A program made the translations under genes and the position numbers. A stretch of DNA of 41,456 nucleotides from Phycisphaerales bacterium (GTDB lineage Bacteria > Planctomycetota > Phycisphaerae > Phycisphaerales > UBA1924): assembly GCA_947476675.1 (NCBI GenBank), contig CANJRL010000010.1, positions 1 to 41,456 on the forward strand, read 5' to 3'. Below, in pieces: positions 27,501 through 33,594 of the stretch (position 1 is its first letter; every line of letters begins with the position of its first letter). The notes under the pieces are model-generated. The model did no database searches. It worked only from the letters and a program-made list of their open reading frames with translations, and was not told where the DNA came from.

Positions 27501-27596
27501 CTGACCGACTCGGGCGAGTTGCGGTGGGGCGCAGCGGGTCTTGCGGCGAAGGTGGAGGAGTTGCGGGCGGCGTGGCTGGGGACGCTGGACTGGTAA
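24528..27596 (+). CDS. purL: Phosphoribosylformylglycinamidine synthase: PurS-PurS-PurL fusion
   Basis: 1022 aa. TATCAT lies 6 nt before the ATG. Residues 18-85 match PurS (HRIEVHPKASAGDPRGEAVL ... LLTNPVLEES) and 98-168 match PurS again (IEVHPLPGVMDPAAQTVREA ... LLSNAVIQRV). A linker domain (about 185-230, TDIELETLAQTWSEHC) leads into PurL proper, with KVETHNHPSAIEPYGGAAT, GGRTGRDGVHGATFSS, ITDCGAGGFSSAVGEMGEE, the second-half motif HDCSDGGLLVAVAEM and ATP-site glycines. It amidates FGAR to FGAM with ammonia from PurQ, the fourth step of purine synthesis. No glutaminase domain is attached; purQ follows. Normal PurS is a separate small subunit acting as a dimer, so the fused pair may encode that dimer in one chain. 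Confidence 0.9.
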   Translation: MAMTAESASVATAARKVHRIEVHPKASAGDPRGEAVLRDAAALGVKARGVRSARVYLIEAALAPEQVERVRAALLTNPVLEESALGAAPAAEGAELIEVHPLPGVMDPAAQTVREAVMELTGVADASVSTAERYELEGVTEAEAGLVAARLLSNAVIQRVHREPHWPGALPRGSAQEQPIRRVPVTGLADADLERLSREAHLFLDLHEMQAVRAYYREAGREPTDIELETLAQTWSEHCVHKTLKSTVTYRRTGGGAAIPGLDAPDERGARPGHEFHADGSVTIRNLLKSTVAAATFELIEDGVDWTLSVFKDNAGVIAFDDATAVNIKVETHNHPSAIEPYGGAATGVGGCIRDVIGTGLGAKPIANTDVFCVAHPDSFVEGETLPPGCLHPRRTLTRVVAGVRDYGNRMGIPTVNGAVAFDDRFVGNPLVFCGCVGVMPRDKIRGAARPGDLIVALGGRTGRDGVHGATFSSAELTDTHADEFAHAVQIGNAIEEKRLLDAILRARDAAGGPLYSAITDCGAGGFSSAVGEMGEEIGAEVDLERAPLKYDGLTYTEIWISEAQERMVLAVPEERLKVLARICEEERVEWCVLGRFGTEAKELVLRYRGAEVGRLGMDFLHDGLPTPVREAVWPGERAAGTMPPRPRAMRPSALKDALTALLANPNIASKRWIVRQYDHEVQGATVIKPLVGAAGEGPGDAAVVSPVAGSPRALAIGCGLALGLGDDAQGGDPYQMALAGVDECVRNLVCVGADPSRIAILDNFCWPSCKKPRNLGALVRAAAGCYDAAKAHRAPFVSGKDSLNNQFALADGRTIEIPYTLLITGVGIVQDKRRCATSDAKRAGSALVMVGETQGRLGGSQAFAMWGAEGEAATAPSVDLRAGCAAAGAVARVIREGLVLAAHDCSDGGLLVAVAEMLIGAAPAGQKAGLGAEMDLSLLPRCVRCPGVDTFVDGFEESPSRYVLEVGVEHLEAAQMVLAQAGVRSAVVGRLTDSGELRWGAAGLAAKVEELRAAWLGTLDW

Positions 27597-27600
27597 GGGC

Positions 27601-27744
27601 GGCATGCCCCGTTTCCGCTGGGCATGCGCCCGCGTCCGACAGACCCCTCACCCTGCCCTCTCCCAAGGGAGAGGGGTTCAAGGAATGCCCTCACCCCGTC
27701 GCTGCGCAACGACCCTCTCCCACTGGGGGAGAGGGTGCTCGGGT
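27601..27744 (+). repeat. Composite repeat, unit 1
   Basis: About 144 nt with three inverted repeats: a GGCATGCCC...GGGCATGC arm, the stem CCCTCTCCCAAGGGAGAGGG with TTCAAGG after it, and a distal CCCTCTCCC...GGGAGAGGG stem preceded by CGTCGCTGCGC. The next unit begins at the following base. Confidence 0.8.
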
Positions 27745-27880
27745 GGCATGCCCAGTCTCCGCTGGGCATGCGCCCGCGTCCGACGACCCCCTCACCCTGC
27801 CCTCTCCCGAAGGGAGAGGGGTTCAAGGCATGCCCTCACCCCGTCGCTGCGCGACGACCCTCTCCCACCCGGGGAGAGGG
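27745..27880 (+). repeat. Composite repeat, unit 2
   Basis: Same order of elements as unit 1, in direct tandem, with a CCCTCTCCCGAAGGGAGAGG central stem. Confidence 0.8.
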
Positions 27881-27900
27881 GGGGATGCGCACTTACACCG

Positions 27901-27940
27901 CCGCTGCGCGACGACCCTCTCCCACAAGGGGAGAGGGTGG
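27901..27940 (+). repeat. Composite repeat, partial unit 3
   Basis: Only the distal half: CGCTGCGCGACGACC and the stem CCCTCTCCC-ACAAG-GGGAGAGGG. Confidence 0.75.
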
Positions 27941-27948
27941 GGCGCGGA

Positions 27949-27954
27949 TACGAT
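27949..27954 (+). promoter_or_regulatory. -10-like element of purQ, leaderless start
   Basis: TACGAT, exactly 6 nt before the GTG at 27961; no Shine-Dalgarno. Confidence 0.45.
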
Positions 27955-27960
27955 GGTTGC

Positions 27961-28812
27961 GTGAACGAGATTCCAAGAGCCGTGGTGATCCGCGCCGCCG
28001 GGACGAACTGCGATGCGGAGATGGTGCGGGCCTTCGGGCTTGCCGGGGCGGCGTGCGACCTGGTGCACCTGAACCGGCTGATCGCCGAGCCGGGTCTGCT
28101 CGGGCAGTACGCCCTGATCGGATTCCCGGGCGGGTTCTCGTACGGGGATGACATCGCGTCGGGGCGGGTGTTCGCGACGCGGCTCCGCGAGCGGCTATAC
28201 CCGGCGCTGCGGGCGGCGGCGGAGCGGGGCGTGCCGATGATCGGGGCGTGCAACGGCTTCCAGGTGCTGGTGCAGGTGGGGCTGCTCCCGGGGCCGGCGG
28301 ACGGGCGATGGCCCGAGTCGCCTCCCGAGCAGACGGCGGCGCTGGCGGAGAACGCGGGGGCGCGGTTCATCGATCGATGGCTGCGTGTGAAGGCCGATGG
28401 GTCGAGCGCGTGCGTGTGGACACGGGGGCTGGTCGAGCGGGAGCCGCCGTTCGCCGCGGATGCGATGATGCTGCCGATCGCGCACGGCGAGGGGCGGTTC
28501 GTGGCGGATGGCGAAGACACGATGCGGATGCTGCGCGAGGGCGGGCGGATCGCGCTGCGCTACGCCGAGGGCGAGAATGTGAACGGTTCGGCGGAGCGGA
28601 TCGCGGGGATCTGCGACGCGAGCGGGCTGATCTTCGGGCTGATGCCGCACCCGGAACGGTACTTGGAGTGGACGAACCACCCGTTCTGGACGCGGCTGCC
28701 GGGCGAATCGATGCGCGGTGTGACGCCCGGGCTGGCGATGTTCGCCGGGGCGGTGGCGCACGTGAAGGGCGAGGCGTACGCCGACCCTCCGACGGCGGCG
28801 ATCGTGGGGTAA
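27961..28812 (+). CDS. purQ: Phosphoribosylformylglycinamidine synthase glutaminase subunit PurQ
   Basis: 283 aa from a GTG. Class I glutaminase features: oxyanion-hole block IGFPGGFSYGDDIASG (about 53-68), catalytic Cys97 in MIGACNGFQVLVQVG, and the His-Glu pair in GLMPHPERYLEW (near 225). PurQ hydrolyses glutamine and channels ammonia to PurL. At 283 aa it is longer than the 220-230 aa typical of small PurQ; the extra residues lie around 110-150 and at the C-terminus (GVTPGLAMFAGAVAHVKGEA). It follows purL after a repeat-filled spacer with its own -10-like box, so it may be transcribed separately despite the shared pathway. Confidence 0.9.
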   Translation: MNEIPRAVVIRAAGTNCDAEMVRAFGLAGAACDLVHLNRLIAEPGLLGQYALIGFPGGFSYGDDIASGRVFATRLRERLYPALRAAAERGVPMIGACNGFQVLVQVGLLPGPADGRWPESPPEQTAALAENAGARFIDRWLRVKADGSSACVWTRGLVEREPPFAADAMMLPIAHGEGRFVADGEDTMRMLREGGRIALRYAEGENVNGSAERIAGICDASGLIFGLMPHPERYLEWTNHPFWTRLPGESMRGVTPGLAMFAGAVAHVKGEAYADPPTAAIVG

Positions 28813-28830
28813 TGGATTCACGGGGGGGGT

Positions 28831-28973
28831 GGCATGCCCAGTCTCTGCTGGGCATGCGTCAGCGAACGAAGAGCCCCTCACCCTGCCCTCTCCCGGAGGG
28901 AGAGGGGTTCAAGGCATGCCCTCTCCCCGTCGCTGCGCGACGACCGTCTCCCGCAAGGGGAGAGGGTGCGGGT
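28831..28973 (+). repeat. Composite repeat, unit 4
   Basis: 143 nt, starting GGCATGCCCAGTCTCTGCTG. It is nearly identical to the next unit through about 110 nt, so a recent duplication is likely. Confidence 0.8.
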
Positions 28974-29118
28974 GGCATGCCCAGTCTCTGCTGGGCATGC
29001 GTCAGCGAACGAAGAGCCCCTCACCCTGCCCTCTCCCGGAGGGAGAGGGGTTCAAGGCATGCCCTCACCCCGTCGCTGCGCGACGACCCTCTCCCGCGCC
29101 CACGGCGGGGAGTGGGTG
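28974..29118 (+). repeat. Composite repeat, unit 5
   Basis: Direct tandem copy of unit 4; its distal stem is degraded (CTCTCCCGCGCCCACGGCGG). Confidence 0.8.
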
Positions 29119-29146
29119 GATGCGTTGGCGGCGCGGGGTGGCGTGG

Positions 29147-29152
29147 TAGGAT
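29147..29152 (+). promoter_or_regulatory. -10-like element, leaderless start
   Basis: TAGGAT, 6 nt before the ATG at 29159; TTGGCG at 29125-29130 lies 16 nt further upstream as a possible -35. Confidence 0.5.
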
Positions 29153-29158
29153 TCGGCG

Positions 29159-30706
29159 ATGATGCCCGGGGCCGGCGAGCCGAGGGTGGTGTCTTCGCTC
29201 GCGGAGGCGATCGAGGTGGGCGCCGTCGTGGGCGAGGACAGGCCCTGCCTCTCGTGCGGCTACAACCTGCGGTCGATCAGCGTGGGCGGGGTGTGCCCAG
29301 AGTGCGGGGCGCCGGCGGCTGATTCGCTGCGGAGCGACCTGCTGACGCACGCGCCGCAGGCGTATGTGGCGCGGCTGCGGCGCGGGGCCTGGCTGGTGAT
29401 GCTGGGGATGCTGTGCACGGTGCTGAGTTGGTGCGTGCCGTGGGGCGTGATGGGGGCGATGTTCGGTGCGAGGGGGGCCGCACGCGCGGCGGCCGTCGCG
29501 CCGGTGACGAGCGTCACGTGGGCCGACGGCACGGTCGCGGATCGGGTTGATGTGCGGTGGTCCGACGGGATCGTGCAGGCGATCGAGTTTGACCCGGCCG
29601 CGCCGGCACGCGGCAAGGACACGGTGGTTTTCACGGATGGATCGATGCTGACGGTGGAAACCACGGCGGCGGGTGGGCTGGAAGCGCAGTGGACCCCCAC
29701 CTCGCCTGCGCCGGTTTCGCTTAGCGGCGGGATGGCGCCGGATATGTTCCAGATCGGCGGGATCGGGGGTACGCACGTGGTCACGCACATGACCGCCGGC
29801 TCGTCGTACATGCCGATGCTGCCGTCGGGGTCCCGCATTGTCACGTTCGGGCAGAACGGGGCAGTCAGCATCACGCATACGCCCGGCCCCGTCGGCTCGA
29901 CGACGGCGCCGGTGACGGCTTCGCTGACTCCCTCGGGGCCAGGCCAGCCGGCGTCGACCGCATCGCCGCCGAGTCATCTATCGGTTTCGTCGACGCCGTA
30001 CGCCGCGAGCCCCCTGAGTATAATGGGAGCGCCGCTGAGCCTGCAGGACAGGCTGATCACCGCCGCCGGGGCGTTGCTCGCGCTGCTGCTTTCCTCGGTG
30101 GGGCTGCTCGGCTGGTTCCGGCTGACCTCGCCCGATCCTCGGTGGACGGAGGAGGCGCGGGCCGCCTGGACGTCGCGCCGCGTGGCGCGGCTGGGGATCG
30201 TCGGGCTAGTGGGTCTGAAACTGCTGAGCGCCGGGATGGAGGTCGCCGGCGCGTCGGGGCTGGCGTCACCCTCGATCACGGGGTTGCTGGTTTCCTCATT
30301 GAGGGGCGTCCAGTCGTACGGCACGGCGATCTTGCTCGCGCTGCTGTGGCTCGCGAGCGCCGGCGCGTGGGCGATGCTGTTCGTCGCGGGGCTGCTGCAC
30401 ATTCGGGGGCTGGCGCGGCGCATCCCTGACCTGCGCCTGGCCAAGCGGGTCAAGACCACCTTGTGGGTCGGCGTGGCGATCGTCGCGCTGGCCGCGCTGC
30501 TCTATGCCGCGTTCTTCGCGGTGGTGGCATCCTCCGCGGGAGCGGCCGGCGCCGCTGCCGCCGTGGGCATGTTCGGCATGGTCGCGGCGTTGCCGACCGG
30601 CGTGCTGACGCTGGTCGCGGGGGTGCTGTATGTGTCGCTGTTTCTGCGGCTCAGCGCGGCGCTGTCGCGGGTGCTGCGGCGGCAGTCGACGATGGAGGGC
30701 GTGTGA
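29159..30706 (+). CDS. Zinc-ribbon polytopic membrane protein, unknown function (1)
   Basis: 515 aa. An N-terminal zinc ribbon, CLSCGYNLRSI...CPECGAP (about 30-55), is followed by a transmembrane helix (about 78-100), a large extracytoplasmic Thr/Ser/Gly/Pro-rich domain (about 110-290), and four or five transmembrane helices between 300 and 505 (LITAAGALLALLLSSVGLLG, LGIVGLVGLKLLSAG, AILLALLWLASAGAWAMLFV, VGVAIVALAALLYAAFF). I do not recognise a function. CxxCGYxL ribbons at the N-terminus of membrane proteins recur in this phylum. The next gene is built the same way and overlaps its stop by 4 nt, so the two are probably made together. Confidence 0.65.
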   Translation: MMPGAGEPRVVSSLAEAIEVGAVVGEDRPCLSCGYNLRSISVGGVCPECGAPAADSLRSDLLTHAPQAYVARLRRGAWLVMLGMLCTVLSWCVPWGVMGAMFGARGAARAAAVAPVTSVTWADGTVADRVDVRWSDGIVQAIEFDPAAPARGKDTVVFTDGSMLTVETTAAGGLEAQWTPTSPAPVSLSGGMAPDMFQIGGIGGTHVVTHMTAGSSYMPMLPSGSRIVTFGQNGAVSITHTPGPVGSTTAPVTASLTPSGPGQPASTASPPSHLSVSSTPYAASPLSIMGAPLSLQDRLITAAGALLALLLSSVGLLGWFRLTSPDPRWTEEARAAWTSRRVARLGIVGLVGLKLLSAGMEVAGASGLASPSITGLLVSSLRGVQSYGTAILLALLWLASAGAWAMLFVAGLLHIRGLARRIPDLRLAKRVKTTLWVGVAIVALAALLYAAFFAVVASSAGAAGAAAAVGMFGMVAALPTGVLTLVAGVLYVSLFLRLSAALSRVLRRQSTMEGV

Positions 30707-31974
30707 GTCGCGGCGGGGCTGGAGGCGAGCCGGGTCGGGCGAAGCAGCGGCCGCCGCGCGAGCCCGACCCGTACGAGGTCGTCGGCTCTGAACCGGGTGT
30801 GGGGGCCGGTCCTCCGCCTCCTCCGATGCTGGTGGTGAACGAGCACGTGGCGTGCAAGGGCTGCGGGTACGACCTGTACGGCCTGCCGCGGACCAACCCG
30901 TGCCCGGAGTGCGGGAGGCCGATCCTCGAGCCGACGGAGGTGCGGGGCCAGACGAGCGATGGCCGGGCGGCGCCGGGGGGCTGGCTGGGCGCGACGGTGT
31001 CGGAGTCGAGGAGGCGCCAGCGGCTGCGCGAAGCGGGGATCATGGAGGCGCCGCGGGGCTTTGTGCGGCGGATGCAGGCGGGGTTCTGGCTGATGTCGCT
31101 GGGGTTGCTGTGCGCGCCGGCGTCGCTGTCGGCGATGGTCGTGAGCGCGCCGCCGGAGCCGGTGCTGGTGTTCGGGGGCGTGCTGTGCCTGGCGGCGTCG
31201 CTGTGGGTGGGCGGGCTGGTGATCGTGAGCGCGGCCCTCCCGGACGGGTCGGACGATCACGGGGTGGTGCGCTCGCCGATCCCGATCAAGGCCGCGGCGG
31301 TGGCGACGCAGGCGGCGTGGCTGCTCGCCGCCCTGGCGGTGCTGGGAGCGGCGGCGGTGTTCGTGGCGCGGGCGCCGGGCAGGGCGGCGGCGGGCGCCTT
31401 CGCGCCGACGCTGGGCGATCAACTGTCGGGGGCGTTCGCCGGTGGGTGGCTGGTGGGCGGGGTGATCGCGCTGATGCTGATCGGCGTCGCGGGGTGGATG
31501 CCGACGTCGGTCTTGCTCGCGAGGCGGGCGGAGTGGGCGTCCGACGAAGCGATGGGCGACAGGCTCAGGCGGGGCGTGGTGGGGATGTGCCTGTTCGGGG
31601 GCCTGGCGGCGCTCTCGGTGGTGCTGCCGAACCTGCTCGGGGGCCTGATGCTGCGGTTCCTGTCGCTGCTGATCTGGGCGGGGGCGCTGTATTACGTTGG
31701 GGGGTTCCTGGTCTCGGTGATGGTGCTGGCGGGGCACTGCGGGGCTGCGCTGAGGCACCAGCGCGAGGCCGCGGCGCGGGCCGAGGCGCGGGCGGAGAAG
31801 ATGCGCGAGGAGCGCGAGGCGCACGCCGAGGCGCTGCGCCTCGCGCCCGAGCCGGAGACGCCGGACCTCACGCACAAGATCGGCGTGGCGCCCACGGCGT
31901 GGGACCTGGAGCAGCGAGCCAAGCGAGGCGGGCGCGGCGCGGGGTCTGGGGGCGGCACTGGGCGCGGGGCGTAG
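30703..31974 (+). CDS. Zinc-ribbon polytopic membrane protein, unknown function (2)
   Basis: 423 aa from a GTG overlapping the upstream stop (GTGA). After a Pro-rich N-terminus comes the ribbon CKGCGYDLYGLPRTNPCPEC (about 50-70), then a cytoplasmic linker and five or six transmembrane helices between about 125 and 350 (FWLMSLGLLCAPASLSAMVV, AAWLLAALAVLGAAAVFV, LVGGVIALMLIGVAGWM, LLIWAGALYYVGGFLVSVMV). A long charged coiled-coil helix (about 350-385, EAAARAEARAEKMREEREA) ends the protein with a Gly-rich tail. Same architecture as its neighbour but weak sequence similarity, so a hetero-complex is conceivable. No enzyme motif is visible. Confidence 0.65.
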   Translation: MSRGGAGGEPGRAKQRPPREPDPYEVVGSEPGVGAGPPPPPMLVVNEHVACKGCGYDLYGLPRTNPCPECGRPILEPTEVRGQTSDGRAAPGGWLGATVSESRRRQRLREAGIMEAPRGFVRRMQAGFWLMSLGLLCAPASLSAMVVSAPPEPVLVFGGVLCLAASLWVGGLVIVSAALPDGSDDHGVVRSPIPIKAAAVATQAAWLLAALAVLGAAAVFVARAPGRAAAGAFAPTLGDQLSGAFAGGWLVGGVIALMLIGVAGWMPTSVLLARRAEWASDEAMGDRLRRGVVGMCLFGGLAALSVVLPNLLGGLMLRFLSLLIWAGALYYVGGFLVSVMVLAGHCGAALRHQREAAARAEARAEKMREEREAHAEALRLAPEPETPDLTHKIGVAPTAWDLEQRAKRGGRGAGSGGGTGRGA

Positions 31975-31977
31975 ACT
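31972..31977 (+). promoter_or_regulatory. -10-like element, leaderless start
   Basis: TAGACT, 7 nt before the ATG at 31985; the hexamer overlaps the stop codon region of the upstream gene. Confidence 0.4.
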
Positions 31978-31984
31978 GGGCGCG

Positions 31985-33022
31985 ATGAGCGAGCCGAGAA
32001 CGTTGCGTTGCGGCGTGGTGGGCGTGGGCCGCATGGGCCGCCATCACGCGCGGGTGTACACGCAGATCCCCGGGTGCCGGCTGGTGGGAGTGGTTGACCG
32101 CGACGCGCAGCGTCGGGATGCGGCGGTGAGCCAGCACGCGTGCGAGGGCTTCGCGACGGTCGAGGCGTTGCTGGGGGCCGGGGTGGACGCGGTGAGCATC
32201 GCGGTGCCGACGGTGCACCACCTGGCGGCGGCCGAGCCCCTGCTCGGGGCCGGGGTCGCGTGCCTGATCGAGAAGCCGCTGGCCAACACGCTGGAGGACG
32301 CGACGGCGCTCAAGGCGCTGGCCGAGCGCCACGGCGCGGCGCTGATGGTGGGGCACATCGAGCGGTACAACCCGGTGGTCCGGGCGCTGCAGCGGCAGAC
32401 GGCGGAGGAGGCCGGTGGCGCCATCCTGCCGCGGTTCATCGAGGTGCACCGCGTCTCGCCGATGACCTTCCGCTCGGTGGACGTGGGCGTCACGCTGGAC
32501 ATGATGATCCACGACATCGACGTGGTGCTGATGCTGATGGGAGGGGCGGAGCCCGACGAGGTGCAGGCCTCGGCGGTGCCGGTGGTGACCGAGCACGAGG
32601 ACGTGTGCAACGCGCGGCTGACGTTCCGCACGCCCCGGGGGCGGTGCGTGGCGAATATCACGGCGTCGCGGCTGGCGATGAAGACCGAGCGCAAGATCCG
32701 GATCATCGCGGAGGACGCCTACGTCTCGATCGACTACGCGGCGAAGGCCGGGGTGCTGATCCGGCGCACGGCGAACGCGGAGCAACTCGCCGGGGTGCGC
32801 GAGGGCCTGCGCGCGGGGAACGACCTCTCGTCCATGAACTACGCGTCGCTGGTGCGCATCGAGCCCCTGGAGGTGGACGACGCCGAGCCCCTGAGGCTGG
32901 AACTGGAGGACTTCGTGCGCGCGGTGCGCGAGGGCAGGCGCCCCCCCATCGACGCGGCCGAGGGCTTCGCGAACGTGCGCACTGCCAAGCGGATCGTGGA
33001 GGCGGCGCGGCAGGATTGGTAG
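31985..33022 (+). CDS. Gfo/Idh/MocA-family oxidoreductase
   Basis: 345 aa. The NAD(P)-binding Rossmann start CGVVGVGRMGRHHARVY (GxGxxG) and the family signature EKPLANTLEDA (about 97-107) are clear. The C-terminal alpha/beta domain contains the GHIERYNPVV block and the likely catalytic Asp-His region VTLDMMIHDIDVVLML. GHIERYNP and DLMIHDID-like motifs are frequent in family members tied to sugar nucleotides of lipid A or surface polysaccharides, but the substrate cannot be told here. The gene follows the zinc-ribbon pair after 10 nt but has its own -10-like box. Confidence 0.85.
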   Translation: MSEPRTLRCGVVGVGRMGRHHARVYTQIPGCRLVGVVDRDAQRRDAAVSQHACEGFATVEALLGAGVDAVSIAVPTVHHLAAAEPLLGAGVACLIEKPLANTLEDATALKALAERHGAALMVGHIERYNPVVRALQRQTAEEAGGAILPRFIEVHRVSPMTFRSVDVGVTLDMMIHDIDVVLMLMGGAEPDEVQASAVPVVTEHEDVCNARLTFRTPRGRCVANITASRLAMKTERKIRIIAEDAYVSIDYAAKAGVLIRRTANAEQLAGVREGLRAGNDLSSMNYASLVRIEPLEVDDAEPLRLELEDFVRAVREGRRPPIDAAEGFANVRTAKRIVEAARQDW

Positions 33023-33026
33023 CGGC

Positions 33027-33050
33027 AGGCATCGAGGCATCGAGGCATCG
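33027..33050 (+). repeat. Three tandem copies of AGGCATCG
   Basis: Three perfect 8-bp copies in a row between the oxidoreductase gene and atpC. The complementary motif is repeated on the other side of atpC (33556-33587). Confidence 0.85.
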
Positions 33051-33076
33051 AGTGGGAAGAGGTGGGCGCGATGCTC

Positions 33077-33110
33077 TATACTTCCGACCTTCCGCCGACC
33101 CGATCAGGAG
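33077..33110 (+). promoter_or_regulatory. Promoter -10 and ribosome binding site of atpC
   Basis: TATACT at 33077-33082 and CAGGAG at 33104-33110. The ribosome site fixes the start at the TTG at 33118. Confidence 0.55.
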
Positions 33111-33117
33111 CCTGACC

Positions 33118-33543
33118 TTGGCCGATGCGTTCCGATGCCGCGTGATCACCCCGGAGGCCCGAGTGCTGGACGAGGATTGCTCCTCGGCGATCGTCCCGAT
33201 GCACGACGGGCAGATGGGCTTCCTGCCGGGCAGGGCGCCGATCGTGGGCAAGATGGGCCTGGGCGAGTTGCGGCTGCGCTTCGTCAAGGGAGGAGAGCGG
33301 TCGTACCTGGTGGATGACGGCTTCCTGCAGATGGTCGGCGGCACGCTGACCGTGCTCGCCGGCCGGGCCATCCCGGCCGAGACCCTGAGCGTGCGCGAGG
33401 CCGAGGCGGAACTCGCGGAGGCCACGGCCCGCACACCCAAGGAGGGCGATGCCCTCGACGCGGCGCGGGTCCGGCACGACCGCGACCGGGCCCGGGCGAA
33501 GGTGGCGCTGGCGAAGTCCGTCAGCGGCCGCGGCGGCATCTGA
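33118..33543 (+). CDS. atpC: F1Fo ATP synthase epsilon subunit
   Basis: 141 aa from a TTG with CAGGAG 7 nt upstream. The N-terminal beta-sandwich is characteristic: FRCRVITPEARVLDEDCSSA, VPMHDGQMGFLPGRAPIVGKMG, YLVDDGFLQMVGGTLTVLAGRA, followed by two C-terminal helices (AEAELAEATAR, DALDAARVRHDRDRARAKVAL). Epsilon forms part of the rotor stalk and can inhibit ATP hydrolysis through the C-terminal helices. No other atp gene lies in the window; atpC normally ends the atp operon, so here it is separated. It is flanked by complementary arrays of an 8-bp repeat. Confidence 0.9.
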   Translation: MADAFRCRVITPEARVLDEDCSSAIVPMHDGQMGFLPGRAPIVGKMGLGELRLRFVKGGERSYLVDDGFLQMVGGTLTVLAGRAIPAETLSVREAEAELAEATARTPKEGDALDAARVRHDRDRARAKVALAKSVSGRGGI

Positions 33544-33555
33544 CGCTCTCTCTCT

Positions 33556-33587
33556 CGATGCCTTGATGCCTCGTTGCCTCGATGCCT
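33556..33587 (+). repeat. Four tandem copies of CGATGCCT-like octamers
   Basis: CGATGCCT, TGATGCCT, CGTTGCCT, CGATGCCT. This is the reverse complement of the AGGCATCG array left of atpC, so the gene lies between inverted arrays. Confidence 0.8.
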
Positions 33588-33594
33588 TCCGAAA

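Larger units (their letters stand above)
27597..27960 (+). other. purL-purQ spacer filled with composite repeats
   Basis: 364 nt. Two full units (27601-27744, 27745-27880) and a third partial one (27901-27940) occupy nearly all of it. The purQ -10-like box TACGAT lies at 27949-27954. Confidence 0.75.
28813..29158 (+). other. Spacer after purQ filled with composite repeats
   Basis: 346 nt made of two nearly identical repeat units (28831-28973 and 28974-29118) and the short promoter of the next gene. Confidence 0.75.

Noticed and set aside
24342-27605. 1087-codon minus-strand open frame over purL
   Set aside because: Its Arg/His/Pro-rich translation is the shadow of the PurL frame, which carries all family motifs.
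27601-29118. CRISPR array
   Set aside because: Units are directly adjacent without unique spacers, are about 143 nt long and contain several inverted repeats each; no cas genes are present.
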